Below are positions 55,004 through 63,356 of a stretch of DNA of 64,000 bases, one piece after another. Each line of letters starts with the position of its first letter. The stretch's first letter is position 1. This DNA is from a bacterium. Its GTDB lineage: Bacteria > Pseudomonadota > Alphaproteobacteria > Acetobacterales > Acetobacteraceae. The DNA is taken from contig JAMFRO010000022.1 of the NCBI GenBank assembly GCA_026224825.1, forward strand, positions 186,001 to 250,000. Reading direction: 5' to 3'. The notes beneath the pieces were generated by a model. It worked only from the letters and a program-made list of their open reading frames with translations, made no database searches and was not told the DNA's origin. Position numbers and translations under genes: made by a program.

Positions 55004-55858
55004 ATGGTTGGTTTTTTCGTCAGGCGCCTGGCAATGCTATGCGCCACATTGTTGTTTACCGGCCTTGCCCATGCGGCCCGGGCGGATTGCACAGCAGCAC
55101 TTTCGAATTTCGATACCGGCGTTTGCCAGGTGCCTGCGTTCAACGATGCCGATAAATCCCTCACCCAGGCCTATCAGCAATTGCTCAACGCACTCCCCGC
55201 CGCGCAGCAGACGCAATTGCGGCATGATGAGCTTGGCTGGATAGACCAGCGTGACCGGCAATGCGCCACCAGCCTGCACGGCAATGCGTATGTTGATTTT
55301 AACTGCGCAACAAACATGACGCTCGCCCGGCTCTCGGCGCTGAAAGAGCAGCTTGCGGTGCCGGATACAACTGGCACTGTGGATGGTGAATATACGGTGC
55401 AGGGCAGCACCATGCCCTGGCTCTGGGCGGCCGGCGGGCTTAACAGCGCCTATCGGTTCGGCATACAGGACGGCACGGAGCCGGCCATTGTGAGCCTGGC
55501 GGAGGTGAATGCCAAACCAGGGCAAACGCTGATCATCACCTATGTTGCGGGGCAGATCTGCATCGGCCCCGGCTGGCCGCAGACGGATGCGAACGGTGCC
55601 AGGGATGGCGGGGCCGCCGCCACCGGCCGGCCGCTGCCCAGCGTCTATATGCAGGATCACGCCATCAATCTCAGCGCGCTGGTCGGTGCTTTCACGGATA
55701 AACAAGGCCAGCTCGTGGCCCCGCCTTTTGCCGTGGGCGACGGTCCGGCCAGCGTTATCATCCCGCCCGGTGCCACGCAGTTACAGCTCGGCATCAATGA
55801 CGATATCTACGCCGATAATATCGGCGCGCTGACCGTGAGTGTGAAGCAAATCCCTTGA
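55004..55858 (+). CDS. LprI-type periplasmic protein with LecA-like C-terminus
   Basis: 284 residues from the ATG at 55004 (GGAGAGG before it; an ATG at 54986 is possible). A signal peptide MVGFFVRRLAMLCATLLFTG leads to an LprI-like lysozyme-inhibitor domain (residues about 30-120) with four Cys, VPAFNDADKSLTQAYQQLLN and GWIDQRDRQCATS. The C-terminal part, LEU-like GATQLQLGINDDIYADNIGA, resembles PA-IL/LecA sugar-binding lectins. The pair may counter lysozyme or bind surface sugars; function inferred. Confidence 0.75.
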   Translation: MVGFFVRRLAMLCATLLFTGLAHAARADCTAALSNFDTGVCQVPAFNDADKSLTQAYQQLLNALPAAQQTQLRHDELGWIDQRDRQCATSLHGNAYVDFNCATNMTLARLSALKEQLAVPDTTGTVDGEYTVQGSTMPWLWAAGGLNSAYRFGIQDGTEPAIVSLAEVNAKPGQTLIITYVAGQICIGPGWPQTDANGARDGGAAATGRPLPSVYMQDHAINLSALVGAFTDKQGQLVAPPFAVGDGPASVIIPPGATQLQLGINDDIYADNIGALTVSVKQIP

Positions 55859-55940
55859 TTTTTCCTCACACCGTTTGCACCGGCGGGTTTCTGCTGCTCA
55901 GCGCGCCATGGGTCTCCCGCCGGCTGGGCGGGGCACAACC

Positions 55941-56918
55941 CTAAAGCTTCGGGATCAGCCCGCTGGCTTCAGCCACCGCCCGGCTCTGGGCGATGGCTTC
56001 ACTGACCATAAGGGCCGCGGCCAAAGCGCGCTTGCCGGCTTCGGCATCCACCACCACCGGCGCGCCGTCCAGGCATGAGGCGAAAAAAGCCTCGTGCTCG
56101 GCGGCCAGCGCGTCATGGTCCTGCCAGCCGGCCTGCTCTATGCCGAATTCCTCAAACCCAGGCAGCTTCATCCCGATGGAGCGCCCCACCAAAGTGAGCT
56201 TACGGGCGGAGAAATCCACGGTGAGGTAGCCGGTCTGCGAGAAAATCCGCATCTTGCGCTCGGTTTTGAGCGAGATGCGGCTGGCGGTGATGGTTGCGAC
56301 CGCGCCATTGGCGAATCGGATGCGGGCGTTGGCGATGTCGTCATGCGCGCTCGCAACCGGCGCACCCACGGCGTCCACGCTGACAACCTCCGAATCGGTG
56401 AGCGCCAGGATCAGGTCGAGGTCATGGATCATCAGATCGAGAATGACCGAGACATCCGTGCCGCGCGGCTTGAACGGGGCAATGCGCACCGCCTCGATAT
56501 AAAGCGGCGTGCCCATGCGCTTGGCCACGGCACCATGCGCCGCCGAGAAACGCTCCAGATGCCCGACCTGCAGCACCAGCCCGGCATCACGCGCCAAAGC
56601 CGCCAGCTCGGTCGCCTGCTCCAGAGTCGCCGCAATCGGCTTTTCCACCAGCACATGCTTGCCCGCGCGGAGCGCCTGGGCGGCCAGTTCGAAGTGGAAT
56701 TCGGCGGGTGCCGCGATGATCACCGCCTGGGCCAGGGCAAAAATCTCTTCCGGGGTTTTAACCGGGCAGCCGGCTTCCCAGGCCACGGTTTTGGCGCGCT
56801 CCGGGCTGGCATCGGCCAGGCCCACCAATTTGGCCCGTTTGGCGCCCGCCAGTTTCAGGGCGTGGTAACGGCCAAAATGCCCGGCCCCTATCAGGCCCAC
56901 GTGCAGACGTTCGCTCAT
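55941..56918 (-). CDS. Gfo/Idh/MocA family oxidoreductase
   Basis: 325 residues from the ATG at 56918 (MSERLHVG). The NAD(P) fold is HVGLIGAGHFGRYHALKLAG, with EKP in KHVLVEKPIAATLEQATELA and the His-Asp pair in LDLMIHDLDLILALTDSEV. Acts on sugars or inositol-like compounds. It lies divergent from secD (91 bp), which in many alphaproteobacteria has yajC upstream. Confidence 0.9.
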   Translation of the reverse strand: MSERLHVGLIGAGHFGRYHALKLAGAKRAKLVGLADASPERAKTVAWEAGCPVKTPEEIFALAQAVIIAAPAEFHFELAAQALRAGKHVLVEKPIAATLEQATELAALARDAGLVLQVGHLERFSAAHGAVAKRMGTPLYIEAVRIAPFKPRGTDVSVILDLMIHDLDLILALTDSEVVSVDAVGAPVASAHDDIANARIRFANGAVATITASRISLKTERKMRIFSQTGYLTVDFSARKLTLVGRSIGMKLPGFEEFGIEQAGWQDHDALAAEHEAFFASCLDGAPVVVDAEAGKRALAAALMVSEAIAQSRAVAEASGLIPKL

Positions 56919-57009
56919 GCCAATCCCAGTATTCTGGTCCGGGGTTGCGCGCAACGTCTCTCCCGGCCATACGGCAGACGGTTCAGGGATTTTATAACTG
57001 GGAGCCGCC

Positions 57010-58584
57010 GTGCTTTATTTCAGCCGCGCCAAGGCGTTCGGGATTATGCTGGTCTGCGGGCTTGGCCTGCTGTTGAGTCTGCCCAATCTGGCCTCGCGCC
57101 CGGGCTGGTTGCCCGCGGCCGCCCCCTGGCCGCAGGTGCATCTGGGGCTGGATCTTTCGGGCGGCTCTTATTTACTCCTGCAAATCGATACCAGCGCCAT
57201 CACCAGGCAGGATCTGAACACGCTGGTGGACCAGGCGCGCCAAACCCTGCGCACCGCCGGGCTCGGCTATACCGGGCTGCGGCCCGACCCCGCCAACGGC
57301 CGGGTGATCGTCCGCCCGCTCGACGGCCAGGCGGCACAGGCCCAGACGGCGCTGCAAAAACTGATCACCTACGCCCCAGGTGCCGCAACCCCCTCCGTGG
57401 CCCTAAGCGCCTTGCCGGACGGCGCCATCGCCATCGCCATCCCCCAGGCCACGCAAGCCGCGCGTAATTCCCAGGCGGTGCAGCAGGCCATCACCATCAT
57501 CCAGCGCCGTATCGACGGTTCGGGCGTGCTGAACCCCTCCATCCAGCGCCAGGGCGCGGACCAGATCGTGGTGCAGCTCCCAGGCATCTCGGACCCCGAG
57601 CGGGTGAAGACGCTGATCGGCACCACCGCGCACATGACCTTCCAGCTCGTGGATACCAACGCCGTGCCGGGCCAGCCACTGCCGCTCGGCGACCAGCAAT
57701 TGCCGCTCACCGGCACGCAACAGCAGTTGATCGTATTCTCCAACGTGGCCGTGGATGGCGCCGACCTCGAGAACGCCCAGGCCAGCACCGATCCGCAAAA
57801 CGGCTCCTGGGTGGTGAATTTCACCCTCAACTCGCTGGGGGCGCGGGAATTCTCCGATGTCACCACGGAAAATGTCGGCCGGCCCTTCGCCATTGTGCTG
57901 GACGGCAAGATCATCGAGGCACCGAATATACGTGAGCCGATCACCGGCGGTTCGGGGCAGATCTCCGGCGGTTTTACCCCGCAATCAGCCACCGACCTCG
58001 CTCTGCTGCTGCGCGCCGGCGCCCTGCCCGCACCTTTGAGCATTGTCGAGGAGAACAGCGTGGGGCCGGAGCTGGGGGCGGACGCCATCCGCGCCGGTGC
58101 CCTGGCGCTGACCGCCGGCTTCGTGATGGTGCTGGTGTTCATGGCCGTGTTCTATGGTCTGTTCGGCTGGTTCGCGAACATCGCCTTGCTGGTGAACCTC
58201 ATCCTGATGCTGGGCATTCTCTCGGTAATGGGTGCCACCCTCACCCTGCCCGGCATGGCCGGGATTCTGCTCACCCTCGGCATGGCGGTGGATGCCAATA
58301 TCCTCATCAACGAGCGCGTGCGCGAAGAGGTTAAAAATGGCCGCAAGCCGCTGGCGGCGCTGGAGGCCGGGTATAGGCGCGCCTACGGCACTATTTTCGA
58401 CTCCAACGTGACCACATTGCTGGCGCACATCACCCTCTTCATCTTCGGCTCGCCGCAAGTGCGCGGCTTTGCCGTCACCATCTGTGCCGGCATCGTCACC
58501 TCGCTGTTCACCGCCACCGTGCTGGTGCGGCTCATCACCTCGCGCTGGTACGCCTCCCGCCGTCCAGCCAGCCTGCCCGTCTGA
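57010..58584 (+). CDS. secD: Protein translocase subunit SecD
   Basis: 524 residues, GTG start with GGGAG before it. One N-terminal helix, a large periplasmic part with the conserved DLSGGSYLLLQ and RIDGSGVLNPSIQRQGADQI stretches, then five helices (VMVLVFMAVFYGLFGWFANI; TLGMAVDANILINERVREEV). SecD with SecF uses the proton gradient to pull exported proteins out of SecYEG. 12 bp before secF. Confidence 0.96.
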   Translation: MLYFSRAKAFGIMLVCGLGLLLSLPNLASRPGWLPAAAPWPQVHLGLDLSGGSYLLLQIDTSAITRQDLNTLVDQARQTLRTAGLGYTGLRPDPANGRVIVRPLDGQAAQAQTALQKLITYAPGAATPSVALSALPDGAIAIAIPQATQAARNSQAVQQAITIIQRRIDGSGVLNPSIQRQGADQIVVQLPGISDPERVKTLIGTTAHMTFQLVDTNAVPGQPLPLGDQQLPLTGTQQQLIVFSNVAVDGADLENAQASTDPQNGSWVVNFTLNSLGAREFSDVTTENVGRPFAIVLDGKIIEAPNIREPITGGSGQISGGFTPQSATDLALLLRAGALPAPLSIVEENSVGPELGADAIRAGALALTAGFVMVLVFMAVFYGLFGWFANIALLVNLILMLGILSVMGATLTLPGMAGILLTLGMAVDANILINERVREEVKNGRKPLAALEAGYRRAYGTIFDSNVTTLLAHITLFIFGSPQVRGFAVTICAGIVTSLFTATVLVRLITSRWYASRRPASLPV

Positions 58585-58596
58585 GGGACTAAAAAT

Positions 58597-59550
58597 ATGT
58601 TCGCTAAACCGATGTTCCGCTTTGTGCCGGACGGGACGAAAATCCGCTTCATGAATGGGCGTTTCGCCGGGCTCATCGTCTCGGCGGTGCTCTCGATCGG
58701 CTCGTTGATATTGTTCTTCTATCCGGGCCTGAATATGGGGCTGGATTTCCGCGGCGGCGTGGTGCTGCAGGTACAGACCCCCGGCCCCGCGGATTTCTCC
58801 GCGCTGCGTACAGCACTGGCCGCGGCCGGGCTGAACGATGCGGCGCTGCAGGCTTTTGGGACGGGCAGCAACGGCGTGCTCATCAGCCTGGAGAGCCGGG
58901 ACAACGCGGCGCAGACACAAACCGCGATATCCGAGGCCGAGACCGCGCTGAACCAGGCCGCACCGGGGAGCAAGATCCTCTCCACCGAGGCCATCGGCGC
59001 GTCCGTCAGCCATGATCTGTTCGCGCAAGGGCTGGAGGCGCTGGGGCTCAGCTTCGTGATGATCCTGGGCTATATCTGGTTCCGCTTCGAGTGGCAGTTC
59101 GCCGCCGGTGCCGTGGCCACGCTGCTGTTGGATACCACCAAGACCATCGGCTTCATGGTGCTCTTTCGTATCCCGTTCGATCTGGTGACCATCGCCGCCA
59201 TCCTCACCGTCATCGGCTATTCCACCAACGATAAGGTGGTGGTGTACGACCGCGTGCGAGAAAATCTGCGCAAATACAAGACCATGCCGTTGCGCGAATT
59301 GATCGATCTGTCGATCAACGAGACGCTCAACCGGACCCTGGGCACCTCCGGCACGGTGTTTCTGGCGGCACTGCCGTTGGCGATCTTCGGTGGCTCGGCA
59401 CTCGGCGACTTTGCCTGGATCATGCTGTTCGGCATCGTCGTCGGCACCTCATCCTCCATCTTCATCGCCGCCCCCATCCTGCTGTTTCTGGGCGAGCGCC
59501 GCCTCCGCCGCTCCAATGCGCCGGTGCAAAGCGCGGCTGCAAAGCGCTAG
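58597..59550 (+). CDS. secF: Protein translocase subunit SecF
   Basis: 317 residues. GLDFRGGVVLQVQTPGP marks the first periplasmic segment; six helices follow with AAILTVIGYSTNDKVVVYDR and the helix-end LNRTLGTSGTVFLAALPLA, strongly kept in SecF. Partner of SecD directly upstream. Confidence 0.96.
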   Translation: MFAKPMFRFVPDGTKIRFMNGRFAGLIVSAVLSIGSLILFFYPGLNMGLDFRGGVVLQVQTPGPADFSALRTALAAAGLNDAALQAFGTGSNGVLISLESRDNAAQTQTAISEAETALNQAAPGSKILSTEAIGASVSHDLFAQGLEALGLSFVMILGYIWFRFEWQFAAGAVATLLLDTTKTIGFMVLFRIPFDLVTIAAILTVIGYSTNDKVVVYDRVRENLRKYKTMPLRELIDLSINETLNRTLGTSGTVFLAALPLAIFGGSALGDFAWIMLFGIVVGTSSSIFIAAPILLFLGERRLRRSNAPVQSAAAKR

Positions 59551-59667
59551 GAAATAATTTTTGGACAGATTGCGATTTTTTACCCGTTTTTTGTCGCCTA
59601 AACATTAACACTCTGCTAACACCTCGCCTGTCACGGGAAAAACCCTTAACGGCGCGGTAAAATCTTT

Positions 59668-60411
59668 ATGTCTCACTTTGAGCCTGATCCGGCGCTCCTG
59701 GCCTCCATGCGTATCACCTACCAGCCCATATTGCGGCTGGAGGATAACAGCACCGACCACGTCGAAGTGCTCGCCCGCGAAGCCGGGGAAAACGGCGTGC
59801 TGCTCGGGCCGGAAGCCATAGTGGACGCCATGGAACGCAACGGGCACGCATTGCCCCTCACTTTGGCCATCATGCGCCGCGCCATCGCGGAATACCGCGC
59901 CTACAACTTCGCCGCCCTCAACCTGTCGCTCGCCTTCAACCTGCCGCTGGACGCCATGCTGCACCCCGAACTGAGCCAGGAAATAACCGCTTTATGCAGC
60001 GCCGCCGGAATTGAACCGGGAAACATCCTCTTCGAACTCACCGAAACCAGCCCCGTGCGGGATTTCGCCGCCGCCGCCGCCAGCATCACCGCACTCTACG
60101 CCGCCGGGCACCATATCGCCCTCGACGATATAACCCCCGACACACCCTACCTGGCAGCGCTGATGAACCTGCCCATCCGCGCCATAAAATTCAGCAACAC
60201 ACTCACCGCCAACCCCACCGCTTTGCCCTTCATCCGCGCCATGGCCGCCCGCGCCGCCGCCCGCAGCCTGGATAGTATCGCCGAAGGCATAGAAACCCCC
60301 ACCCAACTCACAACCATGCGCGCCGCCGGCGTAACCCACGGCCAAGGCTACCTCTTCAGCCACCCCATGCCCGCCTCCGCCCTCGGCACCCTGCTCCACG
60401 GCGCGGCTTGA
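59668..60411 (+). CDS. Stand-alone EAL-domain protein, divergent
   Basis: 247 residues, only an EAL domain. It keeps EVL (for EAL) at VEVLAREAG, Asn in LNLSLAFN, Glu in FELTETSPV, DD in ALDDITPDTPYLAALM, Lys in AIKFSNT, Glu in IAEGIETPTQL and the ending QGYLFSHPMP. In the region after DD the usual GTGYSSL loop is replaced by PDTPYL, so c-di-GMP hydrolysis could be lost and the protein may only bind it. Stop codon lies in the palindrome that follows. Confidence 0.8.
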   Translation: MSHFEPDPALLASMRITYQPILRLEDNSTDHVEVLAREAGENGVLLGPEAIVDAMERNGHALPLTLAIMRRAIAEYRAYNFAALNLSLAFNLPLDAMLHPELSQEITALCSAAGIEPGNILFELTETSPVRDFAAAAASITALYAAGHHIALDDITPDTPYLAALMNLPIRAIKFSNTLTANPTALPFIRAMAARAAARSLDSIAEGIETPTQLTTMRAAGVTHGQGYLFSHPMPASALGTLLHGAA

Positions 60412-60661
60412 ACACTGTTCACGGAGTGACTCGCAAGGGGGTCTTACCCCCCTGCACCCCCTGCCTGGGGCCTGAGGCCCCAGACCCCCACTACTTCGGC
60501 TCTAAAAAAGAGAGGCCATCCCTACTCGTGCAACACACGTACTGGGATGGCCTCTCTTTTTTAGAGCCGGGTGGGATCCAAGGGCCCTTCGGCCCTTGGT
60601 AGGGGGTGCAGGGGGACAAAGTCCCCTTGCGAGTCACTCCGTGAACGGTGTTCAAGCCGCC
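60403..60661. repeat. Nested palindrome carrying both convergent stop codons
   Basis: The outer arms (60403-60442 and its inverse ending at 60661) agree over about 38 of 40 positions, starting GCGGCTTGAACAC; the inner perfect 25-bp stem is 60498-60522 / 60544-60568 (GGCTCTAAAAAAGAGAGG, then CCATCCC) with a 21-nt loop. Small GC hairpins lie in each flank. The TGA of the EAL gene (60409-60411) and that of the MFS gene (60652-60654) are in the outer arms. It can act as a two-way terminator. Confidence 0.9.
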
Positions 60662-61890
60662 GTGGACGAGTCCAGGGAGACGTTGCGGGCTTCGGGGCCG
60701 AAGATCATTAGCAGGATCAGCAGGATGGCTACTGTGCCGGCTACCAATGCGAGGGGGATGCCGAAGTTGCCGCCGTAGCTGGCGGCGATGGTGGCTTGCA
60801 GGGGGGCGTTTACGGAGGCCACGAAATTGCCGAGCTGGTAGATGAAGCCTGGGAAGGTGCCGCGGATTTCGGCGGGGGAGAGCTCGTTGAGATGCACGGG
60901 CACGACGCCCCAGGCGCCTTGGACTGCCACCTGCATGATGAAGGCGGCGATGACGATGGTGCGGAAATCCGTGCTGAAGGCCCAGGGGTAGATGGCCAGG
61001 AGCGAGAGCAAGCAGGCGGCGATGATGGCGTAGCGCCGGCCGATTTTCTGGCTCAGCAGGCCGAAGGCGATGCCGCCGAGCATGGCACCGACGCTGAAGA
61101 TGATGCCTGCGTCGGAGGTTTGGTCATGGCTGAAATGCAACTGTGCAGTGAGATGGCCTTTAAGATAGAGGTCCTGCGTGCCGTGCGAGAAGAAGTTGAA
61201 AGCGGTCATCATGGCCACACCGTAGATGGCGAGCTTGGCGTTTTTACGCAGCACGGTGCCGATGGAGATTTTCGGCCCGGTGTGGAGTTTGTCGAAGGCC
61301 GGACTTTCGGTGACGAACATAGCGACGAAGATGGTGAGCAGGGCCGGGGTGGCGCCGATGAAGAACATGCCGCGCCAGCCGAGCTGGTCGCCGTAGTTAC
61401 GGAACAATGCCGTGGCAAGCAGGAGGCCCATCGGGTAGCCGGCCTGGAGGAAGCCTGAGACCCAGCCGCGCCAGCGCGCGGGGATGGATTCCATGGCGAG
61501 CGACGAGCCGATGCCCCATTCGCCGCCCATGGCGATGCCGAAGCAGGCCCGGATGACCAGGAATGAGCTGAACGACCAGGCGAAGCCGGAGAGCGCTTCG
61601 AACACGGAGTAGAGCAGGATAACGGTGATCAGGATGGGCTTGCGGCCGTAGATATCGGCCAGCCGCCCGAAGATGAAGGCGCCGATGGCGCGGGTGGCCA
61701 GTGTGAGGGTGATGGCGGTGGTTATCGCGGTGATGGAGACGCCGAAGGTCTTGGCCACTTCATCGAAGGTGAGGATGAGGATGAAGAAATCGAACGCATC
61801 GAGCGTCCAGCCCAGGAAGGCCGCGGCGACGGCGTTGCGCGCTGCCGTGAGGTTCTCCCCCAGCGGCGCGGTTGTTACGGTCTGGCTCAT
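60652..61890 (-). CDS. MFS carrier, sialate/carboxylate transporter type
   Basis: 412 residues from the ATG at 61890 (MSQTVTT), with GGGGAG before it. Twelve helices; family marks are GWTLDAFDFFILILTFDEVA in helix 1, GRLADIYGRKPILI between helices 2 and 3 and ACFGIAMGGEWGIGSSLAME. It matches the SHS/Jen1-type group (lactate, pyruvate, sialate) of proton symporters. Substrate likely a small carboxylate, inferred. The C-terminal end TAA* lies in the palindrome. Confidence 0.9.
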   Translation of the reverse strand: MSQTVTTAPLGENLTAARNAVAAAFLGWTLDAFDFFILILTFDEVAKTFGVSITAITTAITLTLATRAIGAFIFGRLADIYGRKPILITVILLYSVFEALSGFAWSFSSFLVIRACFGIAMGGEWGIGSSLAMESIPARWRGWVSGFLQAGYPMGLLLATALFRNYGDQLGWRGMFFIGATPALLTIFVAMFVTESPAFDKLHTGPKISIGTVLRKNAKLAIYGVAMMTAFNFFSHGTQDLYLKGHLTAQLHFSHDQTSDAGIIFSVGAMLGGIAFGLLSQKIGRRYAIIAACLLSLLAIYPWAFSTDFRTIVIAAFIMQVAVQGAWGVVPVHLNELSPAEIRGTFPGFIYQLGNFVASVNAPLQATIAASYGGNFGIPLALVAGTVAILLILLMIFGPEARNVSLDSSTAA

Positions 61891-62009
61891 GCGGCTCCCC
61901 TTCATGGACTGATTGTTAAGGGAAACATAGGCCGGTTGATGCCGCGCGCAAGCACCGCCGCGCTACCGTTGGGCGGTGGCGGCGGTTTTTCCGATAAAGC
62001 TTTGAAAAA

Positions 62010-62087
62010 TGGTCGGAGTGAGAGGATTCGAACCTCCGGCCCCTGCGTTCCGAACACAGTACTCTAACCAGGCTGAGCTACACTCCG
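62010..62087 (-). tRNA. tRNA-Pro (anticodon CGG)
   Basis: Acceptor CGGAGTG/CACTCCG, anticodon loop TTCGGAA (anticodon CGG), T-loop TTCGAAT, discriminator A and encoded CCA (62010-62012). Confidence 0.96.
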
Positions 62088-62316
62088 GGCGGCCGGGCTA
62101 TAGCCTAACGGGCGATGGCTTAGCAAGGGCCGGGATGGTGGAAAGTTTTGCGCCGGACCCGGAACGCGCCAATACAGGGAAAAGCACAGGCTTATGTTGC
62201 AGCGCAGCAGGGATAAGTCCATTATGTGGGCAAAACTGTGGCAAATTTGACTCACGACTTCGTGATATTTCAACGAGTCCTAGGCAAGTATAAATCCTTT
62301 GTGCTAGCACTTGATC

Positions 62317-63132
62317 ATGTGTCTGCAATGTGACTCACGCCGGGGCTTCCTGCGGCTGGCTTTGGGCGGTGCCGCTGCGGCATTTGCAGCCCCCATGGCC
62401 CGTGCCGCGCAGATCCAGTTCGCCTCGGACCGCGTGGAACTGCCGCTGATCATGCTGGACCCAGGCCATGGCGGGCATGATCCGGGGGCGATTGCGCCGG
62501 ATGGGGTGTTTGAGAAGAATATCACTCTGGCCTCGGCGCTGGAATTGCGCCGTGCGCTGGAGCGCACCGGGCGTTACCGCGTGGCCATGACCCGCACCAC
62601 CGATGTGTTCATCCCGCTCGATGACCGTGTGTCGGACGCGATGGCGCAGAACGCCGCTTTATTTCTCTCGATGCATTGCGACCATCTGCCGGAGGCTGAC
62701 CTACGCGGGGCCTCGGTGTTTACGCTTTCCAACGATGCCTCGGACACGCTGGCTGCGAGCATTGCGCAGGATGAGAACGGCGGGGCGGCGATCGGCAACC
62801 CGATGGCCGGCGCCTCGCCGCAAGTGGCTGATATTCTTGCCAGTTTGGAAACACGCGCGACCAAGATCGGCTCCCAGACCCTGGCTGTTGATTTGCAGAC
62901 GAGCTTCAAGGGCATCGTGCCGCTACTGCCGGACCCCAAGCGCGCGGCCAATTTCGCGGTGCTGCGCGACCCATCCACCCCGGCGGCGCTGCTGGAGATG
63001 GGCTGCCTGACCAACCCGCTGGATGAGACCAGACTGCGCAGCGCCGGGCAGCGCTGGAAGCTGGCGCAACGCATCACGCTCGCCATCAACAGCTATTTCG
63101 ATAATGACGCACTGCGCCGGGTAGCAGGGTAA
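62317..63132 (+). CDS. N-acetylmuramoyl-L-alanine amidase, Tat-exported
   Basis: 271 residues from the ATG at 62317. The N-terminus SRRGFLRLALGGAAAAFA is a twin-arginine signal. The amidase_3 zinc site is intact: LDPGHGGHDPGAIAPDG (His), SMHCDHLPEAD (His), and Glu in ALLEMGCLTNP. It splits the peptide off septal peptidoglycan during division. In many alphaproteobacteria it stands directly before mrcA, as here. Stop codon lies in the next miniature element. Confidence 0.94.
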   Translation: MCLQCDSRRGFLRLALGGAAAAFAAPMARAAQIQFASDRVELPLIMLDPGHGGHDPGAIAPDGVFEKNITLASALELRRALERTGRYRVAMTRTTDVFIPLDDRVSDAMAQNAALFLSMHCDHLPEADLRGASVFTLSNDASDTLAASIAQDENGGAAIGNPMAGASPQVADILASLETRATKIGSQTLAVDLQTSFKGIVPLLPDPKRAANFAVLRDPSTPAALLEMGCLTNPLDETRLRSAGQRWKLAQRITLAINSYFDNDALRRVAG

Positions 63133-63274
63133 GAGGCTATTCCAGAAGTGGCTCTGGCGGCCGTCTAGCGGCGATTTTCTGCGCGCCGGTGCTCACGTAC
63201 AAGTGTACGCTGCGCTCCGGTGCTCAAAAATCACCACTATACGACTCACCAGAGCCACTTCTGAAACAGCCTCT
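63132..63274. mobile_element. Miniature inverted-repeat element at the amidase stop
   Basis: Termini 63132-63157 (AGAGGCTATTCCAGAAGTGG, then CTCTGG) and 63249-63274 are inverted over 24 of 26 positions. The middle has a CGTACA AG TGTACG palindrome. No coding content. Its ends match those of the element at 31636-31811. Confidence 0.7.
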
Positions 63275-63356
63275 AAGCTTACCGTAATGTGGACATGCCG
63301 CCCCGCAGACCTCGGAGGTCTCGCAGGCCGCGGAGCAGGATGCTAAGAGCGCGGCC

